From positions 1,550,001 to 1,614,000 of the forward strand of contig NZ_CAEUHO010000001.1 of the NCBI RefSeq assembly GCF_903181435.1: a stretch of DNA of 64,000 nucleotides, given 5' to 3'. The notes below the pieces were generated by a model. The model saw nothing but the letters and a program-made list of their open reading frames with translations. It was not told the origin of the DNA and did not search any database. Below, piece by piece: positions 8,560-17,361 of the stretch. A program made the position numbers and the translations under genes. This DNA comes from Bacteroides acidifaciens. GTDB taxonomy: Bacteria; Bacteroidota; Bacteroidia; Bacteroidales; Bacteroidaceae. The number at the start of each line of letters is the position of its first letter. Position 1 is the first letter of the stretch.

Positions 8560-9237
8560 TTATTCATCTAATAAGTCAGGGCGAAGTTTTCTGGTGCGTT
8601 CCAAAGACTGTTGCAACTCCCATTCTTTAATCTTTGCTTCATGACCGGACAATAGAATATCGGGAACTTTCCAGCCTTTATAATCAGCAGGGCGGGTATA
8701 TACCGGTGCTGCCAGCAAGTTGTCCTGGAAAGAATCGGAAAGTGCGGATTGTTCGTCAGAGATAACTCCGGGAATGATACGTACGATAGCATCAGCCATG
8801 ACCGCTGCGGCTAGTTCGCCACCTGTCAAGACGTAATCTCCAATGCTTATTTCTTTGGTGATTAGATGTTCGCGGATGCGATAGTCAATCCCCTTGAAAT
8901 GTCCGCAAAGGATAATAAGGTTCTGCGCTAAGGAAAGGCTGTTGGCCATTGGTTGGTTGAATTGTTCTCCGTCGGGGGTTGTGAAGATTACTTCGTCATA
9001 TTCCCGTTCTGCCTTAAGAGTGTTGATGCAACGCTCGATGGGTTCTATTTTCATAACCATTCCGGCGAAACCACCAAAGGGGTAATCGTCGACACGACGG
9101 TATTTATCTTCGGTATAGTCGCGCAGATTGTGAATATGTATTTCTGCAAGTCCTTTATTCTGAGCCCGTTTCATAATAGAACAATTGAAGAAACCTTCAA
9201 TCATCTCGGGCAAAACTGTTATAATATCAATACGCAT
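8560..9237 (-). CDS. trmD: tRNA (guanine-N1)-methyltransferase
   Basis: Methylates G37 of tRNAs read with G at position 36, using S-adenosylmethionine, which prevents +1 frameshifting. The 225-residue protein begins [12 protein letters not shown] and shows the trefoil-knot motifs: [15 protein letters not shown] loop near residue 60, [11 protein letters not shown] near 110 and [13 protein letters not shown] near 130. The frame stays open upstream of the ATG at 9237, but that extension runs into the promoter region and lacks family similarity. It is divergent from ligA. Confidence 0.92.
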   Translation of the reverse strand: MRIDIITVLPEMIEGFFNCSIMKRAQNKGLAEIHIHNLRDYTEDKYRRVDDYPFGGFAGMVMKIEPIERCINTLKAEREYDEVIFTTPDGEQFNQPMANSLSLAQNLIILCGHFKGIDYRIREHLITKEISIGDYVLTGGELAAAVMADAIVRIIPGVISDEQSALSDSFQDNLLAAPVYTRPADYKGWKVPDILLSGHEAKIKEWELQQSLERTRKLRPDLLDE

Positions 9238-9253
9238 AATCTTTAATTTTTCG

Positions 9254-9261
9254 CAAAAGTA
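9254..9261 (-). promoter_or_regulatory. -7 box for trmD
   Basis: The complement reads TACTTTTG, 17 nt upstream of the trmD start. A second match (complement TATCTTTG) lies at 9269-9276. Confidence 0.5.
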
Positions 9262-9278
9262 CAAATATTCAAAGATAA

Positions 9279-11312
<2,034 letters not shown>

Positions 11313-11329
11313 GATAAGAAAAATATTCG

Positions 11330-11337
11330 TACTTTTG
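11330..11337 (+). promoter_or_regulatory. -7 box for dapA
   Basis: TACTTTTG, 34 nt before the dapA ATG. Confidence 0.55.
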
Positions 11338-11371
11338 CGGCTAAATAAATTAGAGATTATAATTAAAACTC

Positions 11372-12265
11372 ATGATACAGACTAAATTGAAAGGAATGGG
11401 GGTAGCACTGATTACTCCTTTCAAAGAGGATGAGAGCGTTGACTATGACGCATTGATGCGCATGGTGGACTATCTATTACAGAATAATGCGGATTTCTTG
11501 TGTGTGCTGGGAACTACAGCCGAAACACCGACTCTTACCGAGGAAGAAAAGAAAACCATAAAAAAGATGGTGATTGACCGTGTTAATGGAAGGGTTCCTA
11601 TTCTGTTGGGTGTAGGTGGCAATAATACCCGTGCTGTTGTAGAAACATTGAAAAACGATGATTTCACGGGAGTTGATGCCATATTGTCTGTTGTACCGTA
11701 TTATAACAAGCCTTCACAGGAGGGTATTTACCAGCATTATAAGGCTATCGCTGAAGCAACGGAGCTTCCTATCGTGCTGTATAATGTTCCGGGGCGTACG
11801 GGCGTAAATATGACTGCTGAGACTACTTTGCGTATTGCGCGTGATTTCGGTAATGTAATTGCTATAAAAGAGGCATCCGGTAACATCACGCAAATGGATG
11901 ATATCATCAAAAATAAGCCGGAAAACTTCAATGTAATCTCTGGTGATGATGGTATTACTTTCCCTCTTATAACTTTGGGGGCTGTTGGTGTTATTTCGGT
12001 TATCGGTAATGCTTTTCCCCGTGAATTTAGTCGTATGACTCGTCTGGCGCTTCAAGGAGATTTTGCTAATGCACTGACTATTCATCACAGATTCACTGAA
12101 TTATTCAATCTGTTATTTGTAGATGGAAATCCTGCGGGAGTGAAATCAATGTTGAACGCTATGGGAATGATTGAAAATAAACTTCGATTACCGCTGGTTC
12201 CTACCCGTATTACTACATTTGAAGCAATACGTAAGGTTTTGAATGAATTGAATATAAAATGCTGA
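11372..12265 (+). CDS. dapA: 4-hydroxy-tetrahydrodipicolinate synthase
   Basis: Condenses pyruvate with aspartate semialdehyde, the first committed step of lysine and diaminopimelate synthesis. The 297-residue TIM barrel has the Schiff-base lysine K166 in IAIKEASG, the Tyr of YNVPGRTG near 138, and the GTTAE motif near 48 for substrate binding. It is monocistronic, with its own -7 box and a terminator. Confidence 0.96.
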   Translation: MIQTKLKGMGVALITPFKEDESVDYDALMRMVDYLLQNNADFLCVLGTTAETPTLTEEEKKTIKKMVIDRVNGRVPILLGVGGNNTRAVVETLKNDDFTGVDAILSVVPYYNKPSQEGIYQHYKAIAEATELPIVLYNVPGRTGVNMTAETTLRIARDFGNVIAIKEASGNITQMDDIIKNKPENFNVISGDDGITFPLITLGAVGVISVIGNAFPREFSRMTRLALQGDFANALTIHHRFTELFNLLFVDGNPAGVKSMLNAMGMIENKLRLPLVPTRITTFEAIRKVLNELNIKC

Positions 12266-12313
12266 TTTAAATATTAGTCCTTGGCGAATTAAACGTATTT
12301 TTTTATTTCTTTT

Positions 12314-12349
12314 AATAAGGGAAGCCTTTGAGCTTCCCTTATTTTTTTC
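12314..12349 (+). terminator. Terminator after dapA
   Basis: Arms AATAAGGGAAGC (12314-12325) and GCTTCCCTTATT (12332-12343) are perfectly complementary and are followed by T-rich sequence. Confidence 0.85.
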
Positions 12350-12369
12350 GGCATGATTCGGGCTGACCC

Positions 12370-12377
12370 ACTATTCC
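12370..12377. repeat. 8-bp direct repeat ACTATTCC flanking the non-coding element
   Basis: ACTATTCC occurs at 12370-12377 and 13001-13008, exactly bracketing the element at 12378-13000, as an 8-bp target duplication would. The overlapping 8-mer CTATTCCG occurs at 12371, 13002 and 14475; the last two bracket the ISL3-type element. Confidence 0.75.
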
Positions 12378-13000
12378 GGCTCAGTTGTAATTCTTGGGGG
12401 ATTTGGTTCAGGACACAGTCATATCCCTAAGAATTTATTCATTCCTGCACCTATTTGAATTAAATACTACATGGTGAAAAACATCTATCATACTTGTATT
12501 GCAAAAAACATCTATCTATCATGTCTATACTTTGTCTATTTTAGTGTAGTATTAGGTGAGATTAGCCATTTAAAAGCATAAGAATGCACGTTTTATAGGA
12601 CGACAACTTGTATTTGGCAACTTAAGCGGTGATGTTTCTATAGCCTACGTGTGCAGGCTATACAGCCCGCATCTGTAGGCTGTACGGTTTACGTATGTAG
12701 GCTTTATAGCCTACATACGTGGGCTATAAACTTATCGCCGCTAAAGTTGGATTATTAAGCCATGATCATCGGATTTATACGGGTTCATTGTAACAAAAAC
12801 AAGCTATCTTATCTATATAGGGTCCTTTATTCGGCTATTTTGTTAATGATAGATAACCTATTTTTGCTGATAAAAGTATGATAGATACCTTTTTAAAAAG
12901 CTATCTATCATACTTATTATTTTGATAATAAGATAATTATCAAAAGACATGATACTTATGATAGATGTTTTTTCATTATGTAGTATTTTCAGACTGAGCC
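12378..13000. mobile_element. Non-autonomous (MITE-like) element, 623 bp, no ORF
   Basis: The ends read GGCTCAGT... at the left and ...ACTGAGCC at the right and are inverted repeats. A second, longer inverted pair lies inside: 12461-12492 matches the complement of 12957-12988 at about 28 of 32 positions (AATACTACAT..TGAAAA..ACATCTATCATA). Perfect 8-bp direct repeats ACTATTCC flank the element. The outer GGCTCAG matches the terminus of the ISL3-type IS that begins 9-10 nt further right, so that transposase is a plausible driver. No open frame of 60 codons lies inside. The centre holds four 22-bp palindromic units, annotated separately. The element accounts for most of the gene-free stretch between dapA and the IS. 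Confidence 0.65.
12618..12749. repeat. Four tandem 22-bp palindromic units inside a larger inverted repeat
   Basis: Four contiguous 22-nt units run from 12641 to 12728 (12641, 12663, 12685, 12707). Each is a near-palindrome related to TAGCCTACRTRTGTAGGCTA. The outer arms CAACTTAAGCGGTGAT (12618-12633) and ATCGCCGCTAAAGTTG (12734-12749) are complementary at 14 of 16 positions, so the whole block can fold as one long cruciform. There are no spacers, so this is not a CRISPR array. Confidence 0.85.
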
Positions 13001-13072
13001 ACTATTCCGGGCTCAGCGGAAATTTCTGGTTGGTAAGTTTTAAAATTATCTATCTTTACTTACCTTTGTTTT

Positions 13073-13423
13073 ATGAAACCCGAACAACTCCTTCGTGCCA
13101 TCCTTCCGGATGTGCTTATAGACAACTTTGATATTGTCAATTTCGACAAGAGTGCTGACCGTTTTGATATTTATCTTGATGAAAAAAAAGTTCAGCTAAA
13201 AGAAGATAAGACCAATCCGGATATCATATCCTATGGTTTTGGTAAGTATCGTACAATCCAAGACTATCCTATTCGTGGTCGCGCCACTTATCTCCATGTT
13301 CGTAAACGTAAATGGCTTGACAAGTCTTCCTATGAAATCTTCAGTTATGACTGGGATTTATCCGAATTTGACGGTACACGGCTCAATTCTGAGTTCGTCT
13401 CTTTTTTAAAAGAAGGAGATTGA
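13073..13423 (+). CDS. ISL3-type transposase, N-terminal ORF (orfA)
   Basis: A 116-residue protein resembling the N-terminal region of ISAon1-type transposases: a small alpha/beta segment with the motif PIRGRATYLHVRKRKW near residue 68, which normally precedes the helix-turn-helix and the DDE domain. Its stop codon TGA at 13421 lies next to the in-frame beginning of orfB, which is open from 13410 in the +1 frame. The two may be expressed separately or joined by a +1 shift near 13412-13421. A TACCTTTG box at 13061-13068 sits only 4 nt before the ATG. Confidence 0.75.
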   Translation: MKPEQLLRAILPDVLIDNFDIVNFDKSADRFDIYLDEKKVQLKEDKTNPDIISYGFGKYRTIQDYPIRGRATYLHVRKRKWLDKSSYEIFSYDWDLSEFDGTRLNSEFVSFLKEGD

Positions 13424-13433
13424 ATCTACTCCT

Positions 13434-14438
13434 GTGAGCATCTGTGTGCTTGTGGAACGTTATGGCGTAAAAGGGCAGACTCTTCGTAAACAATACAAGG
13501 AGAAAATCAGTGATTACCGGAACTGGGACCAACTCGAACATGCGCATGACTACCTCCTTTATCCTGAAAACATTGGAGAAAACCTTTCTTTGGATGAAAC
13601 TTGCCTGAGCAATGGAGATGTTTATACGATTCTGACCAATAAAGCAGCTAAAGGCCGTAAAGGGGCTTTAGTTGCAATGGTTCGTGGAGTGGCCACAGAT
13701 GCGGTAAGCGGAATCTTGCGCAGGCTTCCGCATCGGAAACGGCTGTCTGTCAAGACTGTCACTACAGATTTATCTTCAGCCATGATGCTGACGGTCAGAA
13801 AGGTGTTTCCTGCCGCAAAGCTGATCAATGACCGTTTTCATGTACAGCAGCTCATGTCTGAAGCTGTTGACCAGTTAAGAATACGCTATCGGTGGAAAGT
13901 ACTTGATACGGAAAATCAGGCTATCAGGGAGCATCGCCAAAAGAAGAAAGAAACAAAGAGTAAGGCGGAAAGGGAGAGAATAGGGAAATGGGAACCTGAA
14001 AGAATGGAGAACGGAGAAACCCTGCCACAGATAGTAAGCAGAAGCAAGCATATTATACTGAAACACTGGAGCAAATGGAGTGAACAGCAAAAGACCAGGG
14101 CTGCCATTCTCTTTGATAAATTCCCCAAGCTTCTGGAAGGATACAGCCTTAGCATGAAACTGACAGACATCTTCAACAAGAAGTCAGGTCCCGATGAAGC
14201 AAGGCTAAATCTCGCAAGATGGTACAATGAAGTGGAAAAGTTTGACTATATGGAGTTCAACAAGGTACTTGATACCTTTTCAAACCATAGTACGACCATC
14301 ATAAATTATTTTGAAGAACGATTGACAAATGCTTCAGCGGAGTCGTTCAATGCTAAAATCAAAGCTTTTCGAAGCCAGTTAAGAGGGGTGGCTGATGTGA
14401 AATTCTTCATGTTCAGACTGGCTAGGCTATACGCTTAA
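13434..14438 (+). CDS. ISL3-type DDE transposase, catalytic ORF (orfB)
   Basis: A 334-residue protein of the IS204/IS1001/IS1096/IS1165 (ISL3) transposase group. Candidate catalytic residues are the Asp of LSLDETCL near 45, the Asp of TTDLSSAM near 110 and the Glu of NASAESFNAKIK near 312. The conserved NDRFHVQQL motif follows the second Asp. The only ordinary start is a GTG at 13434; the frame itself is open from 13410. The C-terminus looks complete, so the element may be active if orfA and orfB are both made. Confidence 0.85.
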   Translation: MSICVLVERYGVKGQTLRKQYKEKISDYRNWDQLEHAHDYLLYPENIGENLSLDETCLSNGDVYTILTNKAAKGRKGALVAMVRGVATDAVSGILRRLPHRKRLSVKTVTTDLSSAMMLTVRKVFPAAKLINDRFHVQQLMSEAVDQLRIRYRWKVLDTENQAIREHRQKKKETKSKAERERIGKWEPERMENGETLPQIVSRSKHIILKHWSKWSEQQKTRAAILFDKFPKLLEGYSLSMKLTDIFNKKSGPDEARLNLARWYNEVEKFDYMEFNKVLDTFSNHSTTIINYFEERLTNASAESFNAKIKAFRSQLRGVADVKFFMFRLARLYA

Positions 14439-14516
14439 AAGAAAGCTTGCCAACCGGGAAAATCCGCTGACCCCCTATTCCGAGCTGAATTCTTCGATGA
14501 AATGGGGGATAAAAAG

Positions 14517-14546
14517 AAATCCTCTACAAATAAATGCAGAGGATTT
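14517..14546 (-). terminator. Terminator of the tRNA-Arg cluster
   Basis: Arms AAATCCTCT (14517-14525) and AGAGGATTT (14538-14546) pair perfectly; on the minus strand a T-rich run follows. It lies immediately downstream of the last tRNA. Confidence 0.75.
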
Positions 14547-14548
14547 TG

Positions 14549-14622
14549 TGATCGCGACAGGATTCAAACCTGTAACCGGCTGATCCGTAGTCAGCTACTC
14601 TATTCAGTTGAGCTACGCGACC
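14549..14622 (-). tRNA. tRNA-Arg (ACG), copy 3 in transcription order
   Basis: On the minus strand the 74-nt sequence starts GGTCGCG and ends CGCGATCA. The anticodon arm CTGAC-TACGGAT-CAG gives anticodon ACG, the A34-to-inosine type that reads CGN. The T arm has GGTTTGAATCC. CCA is not encoded. Confidence 0.95.
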
Positions 14623-14642
14623 CAATAATGTATTTTCTTCAG

Positions 14643-14716
14643 TGACCGCGACAGGATTCAAACCTGTAACCGGCTGATCCGTAGTCAGCTACTCTATTCA
14701 GTTGAGCTACGCGGCC
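14643..14716 (-). tRNA. tRNA-Arg (ACG), copy 2, variant acceptor stem
   Basis: Identical to its neighbours in the D, anticodon and T arms. The acceptor stem reads GGCCGCG with CGCGGTC instead of GGTCGCG with CGCGATC, a compensatory change replacing a U-A pair by C-G. Copies are separated by 20 nt. Confidence 0.95.
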
Positions 14717-14736
14717 ATTTTGTTAAACCAAGTATG

Positions 14737-14810
14737 TGATCGCGACAGGATTCAAACCTGTAACCGGCTGATCCGTAGTCAGCTACTCTATTCAGTTGAG
14801 CTACGCGACC
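14737..14810 (-). tRNA. tRNA-Arg (ACG), copy 1
   Basis: First transcribed gene of the tandem trio on the minus strand; its 74-nt sequence is identical to the copy at 14549-14622, with anticodon ACG. Confidence 0.95.
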
Positions 14811-14831
14811 GTTATTTTGTTTTAACGGGTG

Positions 14832-14839
14832 CAAAGATA
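14832..14839 (-). promoter_or_regulatory. -7 box of the tRNA-Arg operon
   Basis: The complement reads TATCTTTG, 21 nt upstream of the first tRNA. Confidence 0.6.
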
Positions 14840-14889
14840 CGGACTTTTCCCGAAATAGCAAGCATTTCAACGTTTTTTTTGTAGAAAAA

Positions 14890-17190
14890 TTATTCTATGA
14901 ACCGATAATTGAATAGTTGCCAACCTATGCTTAATCCGACATTCCACTCTCTTTTCGGTGAGCTATAATGATTTACATATGCGGTAATGTCTCCAAACGG
15001 CAATTGACATACAACAGAAATTTCTCCTAAATATTCGAATTTAGAGAAAGCTTTTCCATAGTATGCTTTATTCAGCGAATTTCTTTCAATCGGATATATA
15101 GGCATAAAGCCATAAAATTCTCCCCGCAGATGGAACATTTGGTTTAAACGATAAACAGGGCGAATTCCGGCGCTTACGAATTGATTGGCGCGGAATGCTT
15201 CATTATAGGTCATTTTACTGTGCAGCGTAGGAGAAAATTCTCCGGCTTGCATCATTGTTGCTGTATAGTTCTCTGAGAAGTTCTTAGACGCATACAATGC
15301 CTTTAAGTACCATCCCAGTACCCAATGTTCACTCATATTATGATATTTCTCTTTCATGTAGGATAATTGCAACCAGGAATGATGTTCTTTATTGTTTCCC
15401 TCGGCAGTACTCCTTTCACCTGGATAGAAACGCTCTCTTCCTACAAAAATTTGAGCAACAAGAGCCTCTCTGTATCCACGTGTTGGATATTGTCGGGAGT
15501 TCAGTGTGCTTCCGTTAAAACTGATTGAACCACCAAATAAATCATAACGGCTTTTGTCGAATTTGTCATTTCCAAAGTCAATAATGCTTTTCTGGAAATA
15601 CTTATCCTCTATTTTAGCGATTCCTATTCCAAATTCAGCTCGCTTACTCGAAAGAAAAGGCAGACTTACCTGTAATTTCAAAAATCGTTCGTCTTTTTGA
15701 TTGAAGGCAGGTTTATCATTTCTTGAGAAGAGCTTGTCTTTTTTAAAATAGTCGAAAGTACTTATTGAACCTATAAGACGATACGATGTAGGAATAGCCG
15801 TGGCAAAGTCTATCTTTGCCATAAATTGGACATTGTTGTACACCTTCCCAAGTTGTCCATCAAGAATAAACTCCTTGGCATAGTAGTTTAAGTCCTGGTA
15901 GCTCAGCCCTAAATAAATTTGATTGGAATTGGAAGTGGATATATTGCCACCCAGTCTTACAGCGAAGTTATTCTCTAGTTTAACTTTTAAATGAAGGTCG
16001 TAAGTGTCATCTTCGGGATTGTAAATAGCATGAGGAATGATTTCAGAAATCATTTTATCCGAAAGTAATCTGAAATATCCCTGTTTTAAATCCTCATAGG
16101 TGAATTCTTTGTTATCTGATTTATGAAATTCTTTTTTGATATAAGCTTGTTGTTGGGGATTAGCTCCTTCAATAATGATATTATTGAAGCGTAACTCGGG
16201 AAAATTACTTCGGTACACCATTCTTCTTAAGCGTATATTGTCAAAGTTGACGCGTCGATGGATGCGACTCTTGATGGAGTCCATCATGCTGATGGTGCGA
16301 TTGTATCCTATATCATGCAGTTCATCAATACGTTGAAAATCCATAAGATTAACATTGTCGTATTTGAACGTCATTGAAATCCCCACTGAATCAGGAATAG
16401 AATAATCGGTTTTTTGCATCACCATATTTTCTATTTGGCTCATAAGGTCATCTTCTTTGGGCTTGGTAGGGTTGGTTGAGACGACACTTCCTATAATAAT
16501 GTCCGGATGAAAATCGTCTCTCATGACATCTGTGGGGAAATTATTATAAATTCCACCATCATAGGCTAATACATTGTCTATCTCAATAGGTTTAAACATG
16601 AATGGGAAACTCATTGAAGCTCTGACTGCATCTCCCAAGTCTCCATTTTTCATTATTAATTGCTTCTTATTGTACACATCGGATGCAATACATCGAAAAG
16701 GTACGAAAAGTTTATCAAAATCTCCTTTACAAGCAGCTGTGGCGCGTGCATACAGATCTACAAAAACAAGATTCATCTGGAGCGGATTTACCACACTGGT
16801 GGGCAGAAACTGAGATTTCAGGTTTTTTAGCGAATCCTTGAATGAAAAACGTATATTGAAAAACTCAGGAGTGGGGAGATTTTTTTTGAAATGATATACG
16901 TATTTTTCTTCCACTTCTCCGGAATACCATCGTTTGAAATCTTCGGATTTTAGGAGTTCCACCATATCATCAGGAGAATACCCCATGGCGTATAGGGAGC
17001 CGACGATGGCACCCATAGAAGTCCCCGCGATGTAGTCAATGGGGATATTGTTTTCTTCCAAAGCGCGAATAATACCGATATGCGTCAATCCTTTTGCGCC
17101 GCCGCCGCTTAATACAAGTCCCACTTTTTGAGCGTGGATAGCTGGGATGGCCAACCATAAAGTAATTAACACTAAAAGAATTTTTCTCAT
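14890..17190 (-). CDS. Patatin-like phospholipase fused to an Omp85-type barrel
   Basis: A 766-residue outer-membrane protein. Order: signal peptide (MRKILLVLITLWLAIPAIHA); patatin lipase domain with oxyanion loop GGGAKG, nucleophile motif GTSMG and the DGG of the Ser-Asp dyad near residue 200; POTRA-like segment (residues about 330-400); and a 16-strand BamA/Omp85-type barrel to the C-terminus. This resembles PlpD-type (type Vd) architecture and is common in Bacteroidetes. The substrate is unknown. I chose the ATG at 17190, not the in-frame ATG at 17244, because only it leaves a proper signal peptide at the N-terminus. Confidence 0.9.
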   Translation of the reverse strand: MRKILLVLITLWLAIPAIHAQKVGLVLSGGGAKGLTHIGIIRALEENNIPIDYIAGTSMGAIVGSLYAMGYSPDDMVELLKSEDFKRWYSGEVEEKYVYHFKKNLPTPEFFNIRFSFKDSLKNLKSQFLPTSVVNPLQMNLVFVDLYARATAACKGDFDKLFVPFRCIASDVYNKKQLIMKNGDLGDAVRASMSFPFMFKPIEIDNVLAYDGGIYNNFPTDVMRDDFHPDIIIGSVVSTNPTKPKEDDLMSQIENMVMQKTDYSIPDSVGISMTFKYDNVNLMDFQRIDELHDIGYNRTISMMDSIKSRIHRRVNFDNIRLRRMVYRSNFPELRFNNIIIEGANPQQQAYIKKEFHKSDNKEFTYEDLKQGYFRLLSDKMISEIIPHAIYNPEDDTYDLHLKVKLENNFAVRLGGNISTSNSNQIYLGLSYQDLNYYAKEFILDGQLGKVYNNVQFMAKIDFATAIPTSYRLIGSISTFDYFKKDKLFSRNDKPAFNQKDERFLKLQVSLPFLSSKRAEFGIGIAKIEDKYFQKSIIDFGNDKFDKSRYDLFGGSISFNGSTLNSRQYPTRGYREALVAQIFVGRERFYPGERSTAEGNNKEHHSWLQLSYMKEKYHNMSEHWVLGWYLKALYASKNFSENYTATMMQAGEFSPTLHSKMTYNEAFRANQFVSAGIRPVYRLNQMFHLRGEFYGFMPIYPIERNSLNKAYYGKAFSKFEYLGEISVVCQLPFGDITAYVNHYSSPKREWNVGLSIGWQLFNYRFIE

Positions 17191-17231
17191 AACCCGAATC
17201 AAGCAATTGGTATTTCTGTCTATTAAGTGTT

Positions 17232-17239
17232 CAAATATA
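17232..17239 (-). promoter_or_regulatory. -7 box for the patatin gene
   Basis: The complement reads TATATTTG, 42 nt upstream of the chosen start and just inside the longer ORF, supporting the shorter start. Confidence 0.5.
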
Positions 17240-17286
17240 TACAATACTTTTCAATTTATCGATATTTTGTCGGTCGTTTTAAATTG

Positions 17287-17330
17287 AAAAAGAGCATTGC
17301 AGCGTGTATTTAACGTTGAATGCTCTTTTT
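17287..17330 (-). terminator. Terminator after htpG
   Basis: Perfect 12-bp arms AAAAAGAGCATT (17287-17298) and AATGCTCTTTTT (17319-17330), with T-run on the minus strand, 32 nt past the htpG stop codon. Confidence 0.8.
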
Positions 17331-17361
17331 GAGTTATGTAATGTATTTAAAGGGGCGATAT

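Larger units (their letters stand above)
13010..14474 (+). mobile_element. ISL3-family (ISAon1-like) insertion sequence, about 1.46 kb
   Basis: Two ORFs encode the N-terminal and catalytic parts of an ISL3-type transposase. Terminal inverted repeats are readable: left end from 13010 and the complement of the right end from 14474 share TCAGCGGA, GGTTGG and AAG in register (about 22 of 28 positions, one gap). The 8-mer CTATTCCG sits immediately outside both ends (13002-13009 and 14475-14482), the 8-bp target duplication expected of ISL3. The exact left boundary is uncertain by 1 nt. The right end lies 67 nt from a tRNA-Arg gene. Confidence 0.8.

Noticed and set aside
12641-12728. CRISPR array
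   Set aside because: The four 22-bp units are contiguous palindromes without unique spacers, and no cas genes are in the window.
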